A stretch of DNA of 5,821 bases from Schwartzia sp. (in: firmicutes). Its GTDB lineage: Bacteria; Bacillota; Negativicutes; Selenomonadales; Selenomonadaceae. Below are positions 1-5,821 of this stretch, piece after piece (position 1 is the stretch's first letter; every line of letters begins with the position of its first letter). Location: the NCBI GenBank assembly GCA_024691625.1, contig JAILNL010000013.1, forward strand, positions 1-5,821. The letters run 5' to 3'. The translations under genes and the position numbers were made by a program. The notes under the pieces were generated by a model that was not told the DNA's origin, searched no databases, and saw only the letters and a list, made by a program, of their open reading frames with translations.

Positions 1-238
1 GTGCTAATTTACAAGCTGCTTGAACAGGTCTAGATACTTTTATAAGTTCAATTATCTTCGACTCAATAGCATCAAATATGGGTTTGATAGATTTTTGAAT
101 TTGTTCTACAACCATATTATATTTTTCAGCCATTTCCCTAATCGAATCTTCATAAGGCTTTATACACTCGGATAAAATCACGCCAATGGACTGTACTTTT
201 TCAATAGCTTCTTTTATTTCTTTGTCTTCAATGGCCAT
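1..238 (-). CDS. Unrecognised protein downstream of hsdS, N-terminal 79 residues only
   Basis: This open frame starts with ATG at 238-236 and runs off the left edge without a stop, so only the first 79 codons are visible. It is very likely a real gene: a strong GGAGGAG ribosome-binding site lies just upstream, and it follows the hsdS stop by 24 bases on the same strand, so it is probably co-transcribed with the restriction operon. The protein begins MAIEDKEIKEAIEKV. It is rich in Glu, Lys and Ile with regularly spaced hydrophobics, which suggests amphipathic helices or a coiled coil. No signal peptide, membrane segment or catalytic motif is visible. It does not resemble HsdS, so it is not a second specificity gene in the part seen. 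It is clearly more AT-rich than hsdR (16 G+C in bases 61-120), which hints at separate acquisition. Function unknown; an accessory defence gene is possible from position only. Confidence 0.75.
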   Translation of the reverse strand, partial: MAIEDKEIKEAIEKVQSIGVILSECIKPYEDSIREMAEKYNMVVEQIQKSIKPIFDAIESKIIELIKVSRPVQAACKLA

Positions 239-241
239 TAT

Positions 242-248
242 CTCCTCC
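242..248 (-). promoter_or_regulatory. Ribosome-binding site of the gene downstream of hsdS
   Basis: The minus strand reads GGAGGAG, with five bases between GGAGG and the ATG at 238. It is the strongest Shine-Dalgarno match in the window and fixes the start of the left-edge gene. It lies in the 24-base gap after the hsdS stop. Confidence 0.75.
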
Positions 249-262
249 AACACCAAACTAAA

Positions 263-1696
263 TTACATAAGCTTATCGCAAAGTGGCAATAATTGTTCTA
301 TGCGTTCCACTATACGTTGCTGCTCAGATAGTGGCGGGACAGGAACAGGAATGCTATTCATCTTTGCCTGATTCATTTTAGGTTGAGCTGTACCTGTAAC
401 GTAAGGCACTAAATTGATAGCATTAATATAATACATTAGATATTGCATACATATTGCACTATAAACATCTATAACATGTGCATGATTATTAACCCAGTAT
501 CTCCCCTTTGCAATAAACGCAATAGGCTTACTTCGCATTAATAAATTAGCACCATCTTCCCCAATAAGAAGTAATTCTTCACTAAATAAAAAATTATCCA
601 CTTTATCTATTACACCAGATGCACCATAATAGTCGTAAATTTTGTCCAAATTTGTCCGCTGTTTCACTGATAAAGGTATACGTTCATTATCCCTATTAAT
701 TGTTATTTCCCCAAATCGCACCCACTCCCAACTCCCAGGAATCTCAAAGGGAATTTCGTTTTCGGTGATAGGTGGCAATGTTTTTTCTTTTTTGATTTTG
801 CCTTCTTTGATGAGTTTTGCTTTTTCGGCTTTGATTTCTTTTAATAGGTCGGCTGCAGTGCCTTCTTCGGGGCGCTGCTCGACCAGTTTGCCCTCGATAG
901 CGTACTGAAGAATGCTTTTCTTCAGGTCCTGTGGGAATTTTTCGTTCAATGCCGTGATCTGTGAATAAGTCTTATCGTATTCATCAACAAGTGGCAGCAG
1001 TTCTTCTATCTTAGAGACAATACGTTGCTGTTCAGATAAAGTCGGAAGAGGAATAAGCGTATTCTTTATAATATTACCATTTATATTAGGATCTTTTCTT
1101 GAACCAACCGCAAAATCCATCCACCTATTACGATAGTTCTGTATAAAATACAATACATATCTCATCTCACAGAAACCATTAGGGTGAATGGCAAAGACAG
1201 ATTGATTTATTGTTGTATCAAAATCAATCAATGCATTTTTACCAATCGTACCAGCCCCACCATACATAGCTATACATACAGACTTCCTAGGTAATATTTC
1301 CAGGTTACATTCTGCTTTAGCCAATGCAGAAATTTTAATCTCACACGCCCGAAGTACACCATTATTCAAATCAGTAGTTCTAACCCAGTTATAATCACCA
1401 CTATTGTAATAACATGCATTTGATTTAGTCGGAGTAGTTCCGCTAGATGTAGTAAATATTTCTCCGAGCCTTACCCATTCCCAGTTCTCAGGTATTTCAA
1501 ATGGTATTTCATCTTCGGTAATTGGCGGCAAGGGCTTGGTCTTTTTGATTTTTCCTTCCTTTACGAGCCTATCTTTTTCTGCTTTTATCTTTTTCAGCAG
1601 TTCCTTAGCAGTTCCTTCTTCGGGACGCTGTTCTACCAGTTTTCCTTCTATAGCACGCTGGAGTATGCTGTTTTTCAGTTGCTGGGGTGTCATCAT
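263..1696 (-). CDS. hsdS: Type I restriction-modification specificity subunit HsdS
   Basis: HsdS gives the complex its DNA target: each of its two target recognition domains (TRDs) reads one half of a bipartite site, and the conserved segments between them bind two HsdM subunits. The 477-residue protein is arranged as conserved arm 1 (about residues 7-80), TRD1 (81-217), the helix start LSEQQRIV (220-227), linker, conserved arm 2 (258-331), TRD2 (332-455), and a short second LSEQQRIV helix (456-463) to the end. TRD1 has the common Methylase_S pattern SGTTPT (85-90), WVRTTDL (104-110) and a TIGK...NQ core. TRD2 is of a different type, with YYGASGVID (356-364), IGEDGAN (378-384) and WVNNHAHVI (401-409). 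The two termini together correspond to one conserved region, a circularly permuted layout seen in many HsdS proteins. Start: ATG preceded by AAGGA at nine-base spacing; a second ATG follows directly. hsdM ends 40 bases upstream. The gene is intact. The target sequence cannot be read from the protein by eye. Confidence 0.96.
   Translation of the reverse strand: MMTPQQLKNSILQRAIEGKLVEQRPEEGTAKELLKKIKAEKDRLVKEGKIKKTKPLPPITEDEIPFEIPENWEWVRLGEIFTTSSGTTPTKSNACYYNSGDYNWVRTTDLNNGVLRACEIKISALAKAECNLEILPRKSVCIAMYGGAGTIGKNALIDFDTTINQSVFAIHPNGFCEMRYVLYFIQNYRNRWMDFAVGSRKDPNINGNIIKNTLIPLPTLSEQQRIVSKIEELLPLVDEYDKTYSQITALNEKFPQDLKKSILQYAIEGKLVEQRPEEGTAADLLKEIKAEKAKLIKEGKIKKEKTLPPITENEIPFEIPGSWEWVRFGEITINRDNERIPLSVKQRTNLDKIYDYYGASGVIDKVDNFLFSEELLLIGEDGANLLMRSKPIAFIAKGRYWVNNHAHVIDVYSAICMQYLMYYINAINLVPYVTGTAQPKMNQAKMNSIPVPVPPLSEQQRIVERIEQLLPLCDKLM
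704..925 (-). repeat. HsdS internal repeat, copy 2 (conserved arm before TRD2)
   Basis: This encodes HsdS residues 258-331, beginning LKKSILQYAIEGKLVEQRPE and ending WEWVRFGEI. It aligns without gaps to residues 7-80, with 60 of 74 residues identical by my count. The DNA of the two copies differs at many synonymous positions, so this is an old or independently derived duplication, not a recent tandem copy. It forms part of the central conserved region that contacts HsdM. Confidence 0.92.
1457..1678 (-). repeat. HsdS internal repeat, copy 1 (N-terminal conserved arm)
   Basis: This encodes HsdS residues 7-80, beginning LKNSILQRAIEGKLVEQRPE and ending WEWVRLGEI, and is the partner of the copy at 704-925. 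Both copies carry the EGKLVEQRPEEGTA block, a Lys/Glu-rich helix, then LPPITE and EIPFEIP leading into the TRD. The duplication gives HsdS its pseudo-twofold symmetry, matching the two HsdM subunits it binds. Confidence 0.92.
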
Positions 1697-1736
1697 TACT
1701 GTGTATCCTTTCCGATACGATTTTCCTTGCTCAGGT

Positions 1737-3200
1737 TCACATATTTCCGTCGCAATTCAGCTTCTCTACAATCTCACCAAGCACTTTGTCTATCTTGGCG
1801 TTAAGTGCCTGACGGTGTTCCTGATAGCTTTTTATAAGCTCCATAGGCTCAAGGATTTCTTCTTCCTCGTGAGGGAATCCGCAGAGGTCTAGGTTATAGT
1901 CATTCTCAGCGATTTCCTTTGCCGTAAATTTCTTCGCTTTCGGCCATTCGTCTACGGTGATTTCCTCGCGATTCTTCCACCAAGCCCTTACTTTATCAAA
2001 ATGCTCAGGTTTCATAGGCTTAGTCTTGGAGAAATGCTTATAGCCCTCGGGCATGTCCATGCGGTAGAACCACACTTCATCAGTGTGTCCCGTATTGTCA
2101 AAGAAAAGGATATTGGTTGTAATGCTTGTGTATGGCGCGAATACGCTGCCCGGCATACGGATTATAGTATGCAGGTTAAATTCGTTAAGTAGCTTCTTTT
2201 TTATGCTTGTCTTTGCGTTATCGTTGCCAAAGAGGAAGCCATCAGGGAGAATGACTGCCGCCCTGCCCTTGTTTTTCAGTCTGTACATGATGACAGACAT
2301 AAAAAGGTCGGCAGTCTCACTGCTTGCCAAATCATCAGGGAAATATCCTTTGACACTGGCATTTTCATGACCGCCGTAGGGTGGATTCATAAGGATTTTG
2401 TCGAATTTATCTTTGTCTGTGTAATCAAGTACATTTTTCAACAGGGAATTTCCGTGGTTCACGTTGGGATTTTCTACCCCATGCAGGAGCATGTTCGTGA
2501 TGCAGAGCAGATACGGAAAAGGCTTCTTTTCCATAGCATAGATAGAGTTATTTACTTTTTCATTGTCCTCTGTTGTGACTATCTGCGGCTGAAGATGTTT
2601 CAGCCAGCTCGTTAAAAATCCGCCTGTGCCACAGGCAAAGTCAGCCATTGTCTCACCGATTTTCGGCGCAACCATCTCTGCCATGAACTCCGTAACTGCT
2701 CTCGGCGTGTAAAATTCACCGGAAGAGCCTGCGGACTGCAGTTCTTTCAGTATGCTTTCGTAGACATCACCGAAAGCATGAGTTTCTGTGATATCGTCCA
2801 AATCAAGTTCGTTTATTACATCAATGACCTGACGAAGGCATATTCCGTCCTTCATATAGTTGTTCGCATCTTCAAATACGGCACGGACTATGGCTTTCTT
2901 TGCAGGTGTTTCAGCGGACACTTCAAGGTTTTTCAGGGTTGGAAAGAGTTTGTTGTTGATAAAATCAAGCAGTTTGTCGCCTGTGAGACTGCTGTCACAT
3001 GCCCAGTTCCGCCAACGGCATTCCTCAGGGATAATGGAGCTGTAGTTATCGTCATCAAATTCCCATGTTCCTTCCTTTGTGTCGTACACTTTAAGGAACA
3101 GTATCCACACCATCTGCTCAATACGCTGGGCATCGCCGTTGACACCTGCATCCAGCCGCATAATATCTCTGATTCTTTTTACAAATCCGCTTATTGCCAC
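1737..3200 (-). CDS. hsdM: Type I restriction-modification DNA methyltransferase subunit HsdM
   Basis: HsdM transfers a methyl group from S-adenosylmethionine to N6 of adenine in the target chosen by HsdS, protecting host DNA; two copies join one HsdS. The 487-residue protein has an N-terminal helical HsdM_N-like domain (about 5-140; AISGFVKRIRDIMRLDAG is typical) and an N6_Mtase domain (about 145-435). GEFYTPR (161-167) opens the catalytic domain, DFACGTGGF (187-195) is motif I for cofactor binding, and NPPYGG (272-277) is the catalytic motif IV of adenine methylases. All are intact and the length is normal. The start is GTG at 3200: this gives the family's usual N-terminus, and a GAGG site lies ten bases upstream. 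Only two bases separate it from the hsdR stop and its ribosome site sits inside the last hsdR codons, so translation is probably coupled. It ends in TGA. Confidence 0.97.
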   Translation of the reverse strand: MAISGFVKRIRDIMRLDAGVNGDAQRIEQMVWILFLKVYDTKEGTWEFDDDNYSSIIPEECRWRNWACDSSLTGDKLLDFINNKLFPTLKNLEVSAETPAKKAIVRAVFEDANNYMKDGICLRQVIDVINELDLDDITETHAFGDVYESILKELQSAGSSGEFYTPRAVTEFMAEMVAPKIGETMADFACGTGGFLTSWLKHLQPQIVTTEDNEKVNNSIYAMEKKPFPYLLCITNMLLHGVENPNVNHGNSLLKNVLDYTDKDKFDKILMNPPYGGHENASVKGYFPDDLASSETADLFMSVIMYRLKNKGRAAVILPDGFLFGNDNAKTSIKKKLLNEFNLHTIIRMPGSVFAPYTSITTNILFFDNTGHTDEVWFYRMDMPEGYKHFSKTKPMKPEHFDKVRAWWKNREEITVDEWPKAKKFTAKEIAENDYNLDLCGFPHEEEEILEPMELIKSYQEHRQALNAKIDKVLGEIVEKLNCDGNM

Positions 3201-3202
3201 TA

Positions 3203-5527
3203 TTAACCAACCTCATCTTCGTATAAGTCTTTTTTGAGTTCCTGCAGGGCTTCAAGGTATTTTGCCTTTCCTCCGAATATGCCTGCAATCTTTACGGGGC
3301 TGCCGAATTTCGAAAAATCCGCCAACCGCAGTATTTCGGTTTTCTCTATTTCTTTTATTCCCAAATCCATGTATTTTTCGAGAAGTGTCTCCAATACTTC
3401 CTTTGCTTCGCCGCTGAATCTGGTGAATATATCTTTTTGCTTGATATTATTCGCGCGTTCTTTGCGGGTGAGCGGTTTCTTGCCATAGGCAATATAGCAG
3501 ATGAAATCAAAATCATCTACGTCCGCCATGTTCTGCTCTTTTTTCAGCTTGTCGATATCAATGCCGAACTTCGCCAGATATTCAGCCATGATGGCTTTTC
3601 GCTCAGCGCCCTTCCACGTCTTTATAAAGTTTTCAAGGGACGCATAGCCGTTGAGTATATTGGTCTTCGTATAGTCTATTATGTTTTCCTGACGGAGAAG
3701 TTTGCCTCCCACGTCATACACGGCTACCGATTCGTGTATAACAGACACCTTGCAGCCGTCCTCACGGACATAATAAACATCATCTTTCGGCTGTGGTTCA
3801 GGCGGTGTTCCGCCACCCGAGGGCTGATGTTTGCCGGGCTTCGGTGGGAAACCGGGGTCAACCTCTATTGGCCCGTCCCAATCAGGATCAGCAAACAGGT
3901 GTGTCACGTTCCTGAAGTCCATTACCATGAAGCTCATTTTGCCTTCATCGGGACGCAGTCTCGTTCCGCGTCCTATAATCTGCTTGAAGGTAGTCATGGA
4001 GTTTATCATTTTATCCAAGACTATGAGCTTTGTCATTTTGCAGTCCGCGCCTGTGGTAAGGAGTTCGGAGGTCGTGGCTATTACAGGGTATTCCGCTGTT
4101 ACGGATATGAAGTAATCCAGTTTGCTTTTGCCGTAGTCATCGCTGCCTGTTATACGGACTACATAATCAGGATTTTGCTGTACCATGTCAGCGTTGCAGT
4201 TCACCAGTGCCATACGCATACGTTCCGCGTGTTCTTCCGTGGCACAGAAAACTATGGTTTTCTGCATTCGTCCTGTCTGTTTCAGATATGCCGTTATTGT
4301 CTCGGCTACCATTCTTGTCCTGTCCTCAAGCACGAGGTTGTAGTCATAATCCCGATTGTTATAGATGCGGTCTTCAATCACTTTGCCGTAGTAATCGAGC
4401 TGTCCTGCCGTCGGCCGCCAGCCGTCAGATATATCCATTGTGATGTTTATGACCTTAAATGGCGCAAGAAATCCGTCGTTAATACCGTCGTTCAGGCTGT
4501 AAGTATATACAGGCTCTCCGAAATAGTTGATATTCGAGACATATTTCGTTTCCTTCGGGGTTGCGGTCATACCGATTTGTGTCGCGTCCTTGAAGTATTC
4601 CAATACCTTACGCCAGCGGCTTTCTTCCTTCGCAGAGCCTCTGTGACACTCGTCTACAATAATGAGGTCGAAAAAGTCGGGCGTGAACCAGTCACGGAAT
4701 CTTTCTTCGTCGTTGTCTCCCACCATCTGCTGATACAGCGCAAAGTACACTTCATACGCGCCTATGGTAGTTTTATCGTCTTTTGCAAAGTTTATTTTAT
4801 GGATAGTTTTATCAAGTGGTGCAAAGTCCTGCAGGATAGTCTGGTCTACGAGCAGATTTCTGTCAGCGAGGTAGAGTACTTTCTTTTTCGCTCCCGCTTT
4901 CAAAAGACGGTAGACTATCTGGAATGCTGTATAGGTCTTGCCTGTTCCCGTTGCCATGACAAGGAGCAGTCTGTTTTGTCCGAGCGCTATAGCATCCATT
5001 GTGCGGTTGATTGCTATGCGCTGATAGTATCGGGGTTTGTTCGCTCCCATTCCGGAGTAATAAGGCTGATTGATAAAGGCAATTTCTTCTTCTGTGAGAT
5101 TCTTTTCTTTTTTGTATCGCTCTATAAGTTCCTGCTCACTTGGAAATTCTTCCAAAGAAAGTGTGCGCTCTTTGCCTGTGACAAAATCATGCTCAACAAA
5201 GCCGTCACCGTTGGAGCTGTACGCAAATGGCAAATCAAGCATCACGGCATAGGTCATAGCCTGCTGCAAGCCAAAGGATATACTGTGCTTATGGTCTTTC
5301 GCTTCTACAACGGCTATCGGGTTGTTCGGTGACAGGTACAGCAGGTAATCCGCTTTCTTCGGCCTTTCCCGTGTCGCCATGTTGCCGCGAAGGTTTATTC
5401 TGCCGTCCGTGACCTTTGCTTCCATAGCAATCTTATTCTTGTCCCATTTGGATACTATGGCAGGCGTAATGTAATGCAGCTTAATATCTTCTTCTGTCAT
5501 CTGGTCTTTAGATAGTATTGTTGTCAT
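3203..5527 (-). CDS. hsdR: Type I restriction endonuclease subunit HsdR (nuclease and DNA translocase)
   Basis: HsdR cuts foreign DNA: on unmethylated sites it hydrolyses ATP, reels DNA through the complex and cleaves far from the site. Numbered from ATG at 5527 (774 residues), the N-terminal HSDR_N nuclease shows Asp60 and the Glu75-Ala-Lys77 core of a PD-(D/E)xK site. The superfamily 2 motor follows: ATGTGKT Walker A (192-198), DECH box (292-295), TATP (321-324), motif V region around 482-507 and QIIGRGTRLR motif VI (516-525). A Pro/Gly-rich linker (about 558-583) leads to an EcoEI_R_C-like C-terminal domain. All catalytic motifs are present. A TTG at 5542 would add five residues, but it overlaps the GGAG site, so ATG is preferred. 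Its size, the C-terminal domain and the HsdM size suggest an EcoAI/EcoEI-like (type IB) enzyme; this is an inference. First gene of the operon. Confidence 0.97.
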   Translation of the reverse strand: MTTILSKDQMTEEDIKLHYITPAIVSKWDKNKIAMEAKVTDGRINLRGNMATRERPKKADYLLYLSPNNPIAVVEAKDHKHSISFGLQQAMTYAVMLDLPFAYSSNGDGFVEHDFVTGKERTLSLEEFPSEQELIERYKKEKNLTEEEIAFINQPYYSGMGANKPRYYQRIAINRTMDAIALGQNRLLLVMATGTGKTYTAFQIVYRLLKAGAKKKVLYLADRNLLVDQTILQDFAPLDKTIHKINFAKDDKTTIGAYEVYFALYQQMVGDNDEERFRDWFTPDFFDLIIVDECHRGSAKEESRWRKVLEYFKDATQIGMTATPKETKYVSNINYFGEPVYTYSLNDGINDGFLAPFKVINITMDISDGWRPTAGQLDYYGKVIEDRIYNNRDYDYNLVLEDRTRMVAETITAYLKQTGRMQKTIVFCATEEHAERMRMALVNCNADMVQQNPDYVVRITGSDDYGKSKLDYFISVTAEYPVIATTSELLTTGADCKMTKLIVLDKMINSMTTFKQIIGRGTRLRPDEGKMSFMVMDFRNVTHLFADPDWDGPIEVDPGFPPKPGKHQPSGGGTPPEPQPKDDVYYVREDGCKVSVIHESVAVYDVGGKLLRQENIIDYTKTNILNGYASLENFIKTWKGAERKAIMAEYLAKFGIDIDKLKKEQNMADVDDFDFICYIAYGKKPLTRKERANNIKQKDIFTRFSGEAKEVLETLLEKYMDLGIKEIEKTEILRLADFSKFGSPVKIAGIFGGKAKYLEALQELKKDLYEDEVG
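3211..3214 (-). promoter_or_regulatory. hsdM ribosome-binding site inside the end of hsdR
   Basis: The minus strand reads GAGG ten bases before the GTG start of hsdM. The motif lies within the last coding codons of hsdR, so ribosomes finishing hsdR would pass over it. This supports the GTG start and translational coupling of the two genes. Confidence 0.6.
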
Positions 5528-5632
5528 ATCAATCCGCTCCAAGATAAATAATCAGCTTTAGATAACAGGTTCCACATTTAATTTTAACACTTTTCACCGC
5601 AATATTATTCTTTTATTTTATCCAAAAGAAGC
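5528..5632 (-). promoter_or_regulatory. Intergenic region before hsdR with possible promoter
   Basis: This AT-rich stretch between the glycosyltransferase stop and the hsdR ATG is the only non-coding gap long enough for an operon promoter. The best -10-like hexamer on the minus strand is TAAAAT (5581-5586, five of six matches to TATAAT), about 50 bases before the ATG. I found no convincing -35 box at the right distance, so the promoter call is weak. No operator palindrome or riboswitch-like structure stands out. Read-through from the glycosyltransferase gene is also possible. Confidence 0.3.
5537..5540 (-). promoter_or_regulatory. hsdR ribosome-binding site that decides the start
   Basis: The minus strand reads GGAG nine bases before ATG at 5527. 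The alternative TTG start at 5542 would place this site inside the coding region with no comparable site upstream, so the ATG is the better start. Confidence 0.6.
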
Positions 5633-5821
5633 TTATTTCCGCTGCCCTGATTCATATTTCTCCCAAGCATCAGTATATGCGGCTTCCATTTCCTGCAGGT
5701 ACAGTCTGCTGTCCATCAGTGGGGATTTCTGCATCATACTGCGGATGCTTTTCTGCAGTCCTGCAAGCAGTTCTCTGTCTTCTGCCAGCATCACGGCCCG
5801 AGAAATGTACTCATCTTCCGA
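5633..5821 (-). CDS. C-terminal end of an OGT/SPINDLY-type (GT41) glycosyltransferase
   Basis: Only the last 62 codons are present; the gene continues beyond the right edge and ends with TAA at 5635-5633. The visible part contains SPLMDSRLYLQEMEAAYTDA followed by WEKYESG. This matches the known C-terminal pattern of O-GlcNAc transferases, in which SPL is followed by a tyrosine, a glutamate-rich helix and a Trp-x-x-Tyr end. Upstream it reads ISRAVMLAEDRELLAGLQKS, also usual for the final helices of the GT41 domain. Bacterial members often carry TPR repeats and modify proteins such as flagellin or surface adhesins, but nothing here shows the substrate. It shares strand with the restriction operon but is probably an older neighbour outside it. 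The active site lies outside the window. Confidence 0.7.
   Translation of the reverse strand, partial: SEDEYISRAVMLAEDRELLAGLQKSIRSMMQKSPLMDSRLYLQEMEAAYTDAWEKYESGQRK

Noticed and set aside
781..793. Two A6 runs separated by one G on the hsdS coding strand, a possible slippage or frameshift site
   Set aside because: The reading frame does not match the A-AAA-AAG or A-AAA-AAC arrangement needed for programmed -1 frameshifting, and runs of six are short for phase variation. The frame is intact through it.
263..1696. Invertible (shufflon-type) hsdS locus
   Set aside because: Only one hsdS is present, the internal repeats are direct not inverted, and no recombinase gene or second partial hsdS is visible in the window.
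2778..3206. A 142-codon plus-strand frame opposite the start of hsdM
   Set aside because: It is antisense to well-conserved hsdM sequence and its translation looks like no known protein.
3437..5332. A 631-codon open frame on the plus strand opposite hsdR
   Set aside because: It lies entirely antisense to an hsdR gene with every expected motif; the translation is rich in Cys, His, Val and Tyr and has no recognisable domain. It is a by-product of hsdR codon usage.
5528..5542. TTG start for hsdR at 5542
   Set aside because: It would overlap its own ribosome-binding site; the ATG at 5527 has GGAG at suitable spacing.
5608..5630. Perfect seven-base inverted repeat TTCTTTT/AAAAGAA with nine-base loop, just after the glycosyltransferase stop
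   Set aside because: The stem is almost all A-T pairs and no T-run follows on the minus strand, so it is not a convincing intrinsic terminator.

Overview
The window holds a complete type I restriction-modification operon on the minus strand, read from right to left as hsdR, hsdM, hsdS. It is flanked by the last 62 codons of a glycosyltransferase at the right edge and the first 79 codons of an unrecognised, AT-rich gene at the left edge. All five genes point the same way and almost no DNA is non-coding. The only gap that could hold a promoter is the roughly 105-base AT-rich stretch upstream of the likely hsdR start.

The organism is probably a member of the Bacillota. Ribosome-binding sites are strong and GGAGG-like, GTG is used as a start, and base composition is moderate. 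The right-edge fragment matches the C-terminus of bacterial OGT/SPINDLY-type (GT41) glycosyltransferases, which I associate with Negativicutes such as Selenomonas and relatives. That placement is an inference from one protein end, not a firm assignment.

Layout from right to left: 5633-5821, C-terminal end of the GT41-like glycosyltransferase; 5528-5632, intergenic region with possible promoter; 3203-5527, hsdR (nuclease and DNA translocase); 1737-3200, hsdM (N6-adenine methyltransferase); 263-1696, hsdS (DNA specificity subunit with two target recognition domains and a 74-residue internal duplication); 1-238, start of an unknown gene 24 bases after hsdS with its own strong ribosome-binding site.

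The three Hsd proteins form one machine. HsdS with two HsdM reads a bipartite DNA site and methylates adenines in it. Adding HsdR gives the enzyme that, on unmethylated sites, pulls in DNA and cuts it at a distance. All recognisable catalytic motifs are intact, so the system looks functional. The parts least like a standard annotation are the sharp base-composition mosaic inside hsdS and the unknown gene immediately downstream of it. I see no clear evidence of a wholly new system within these bases.
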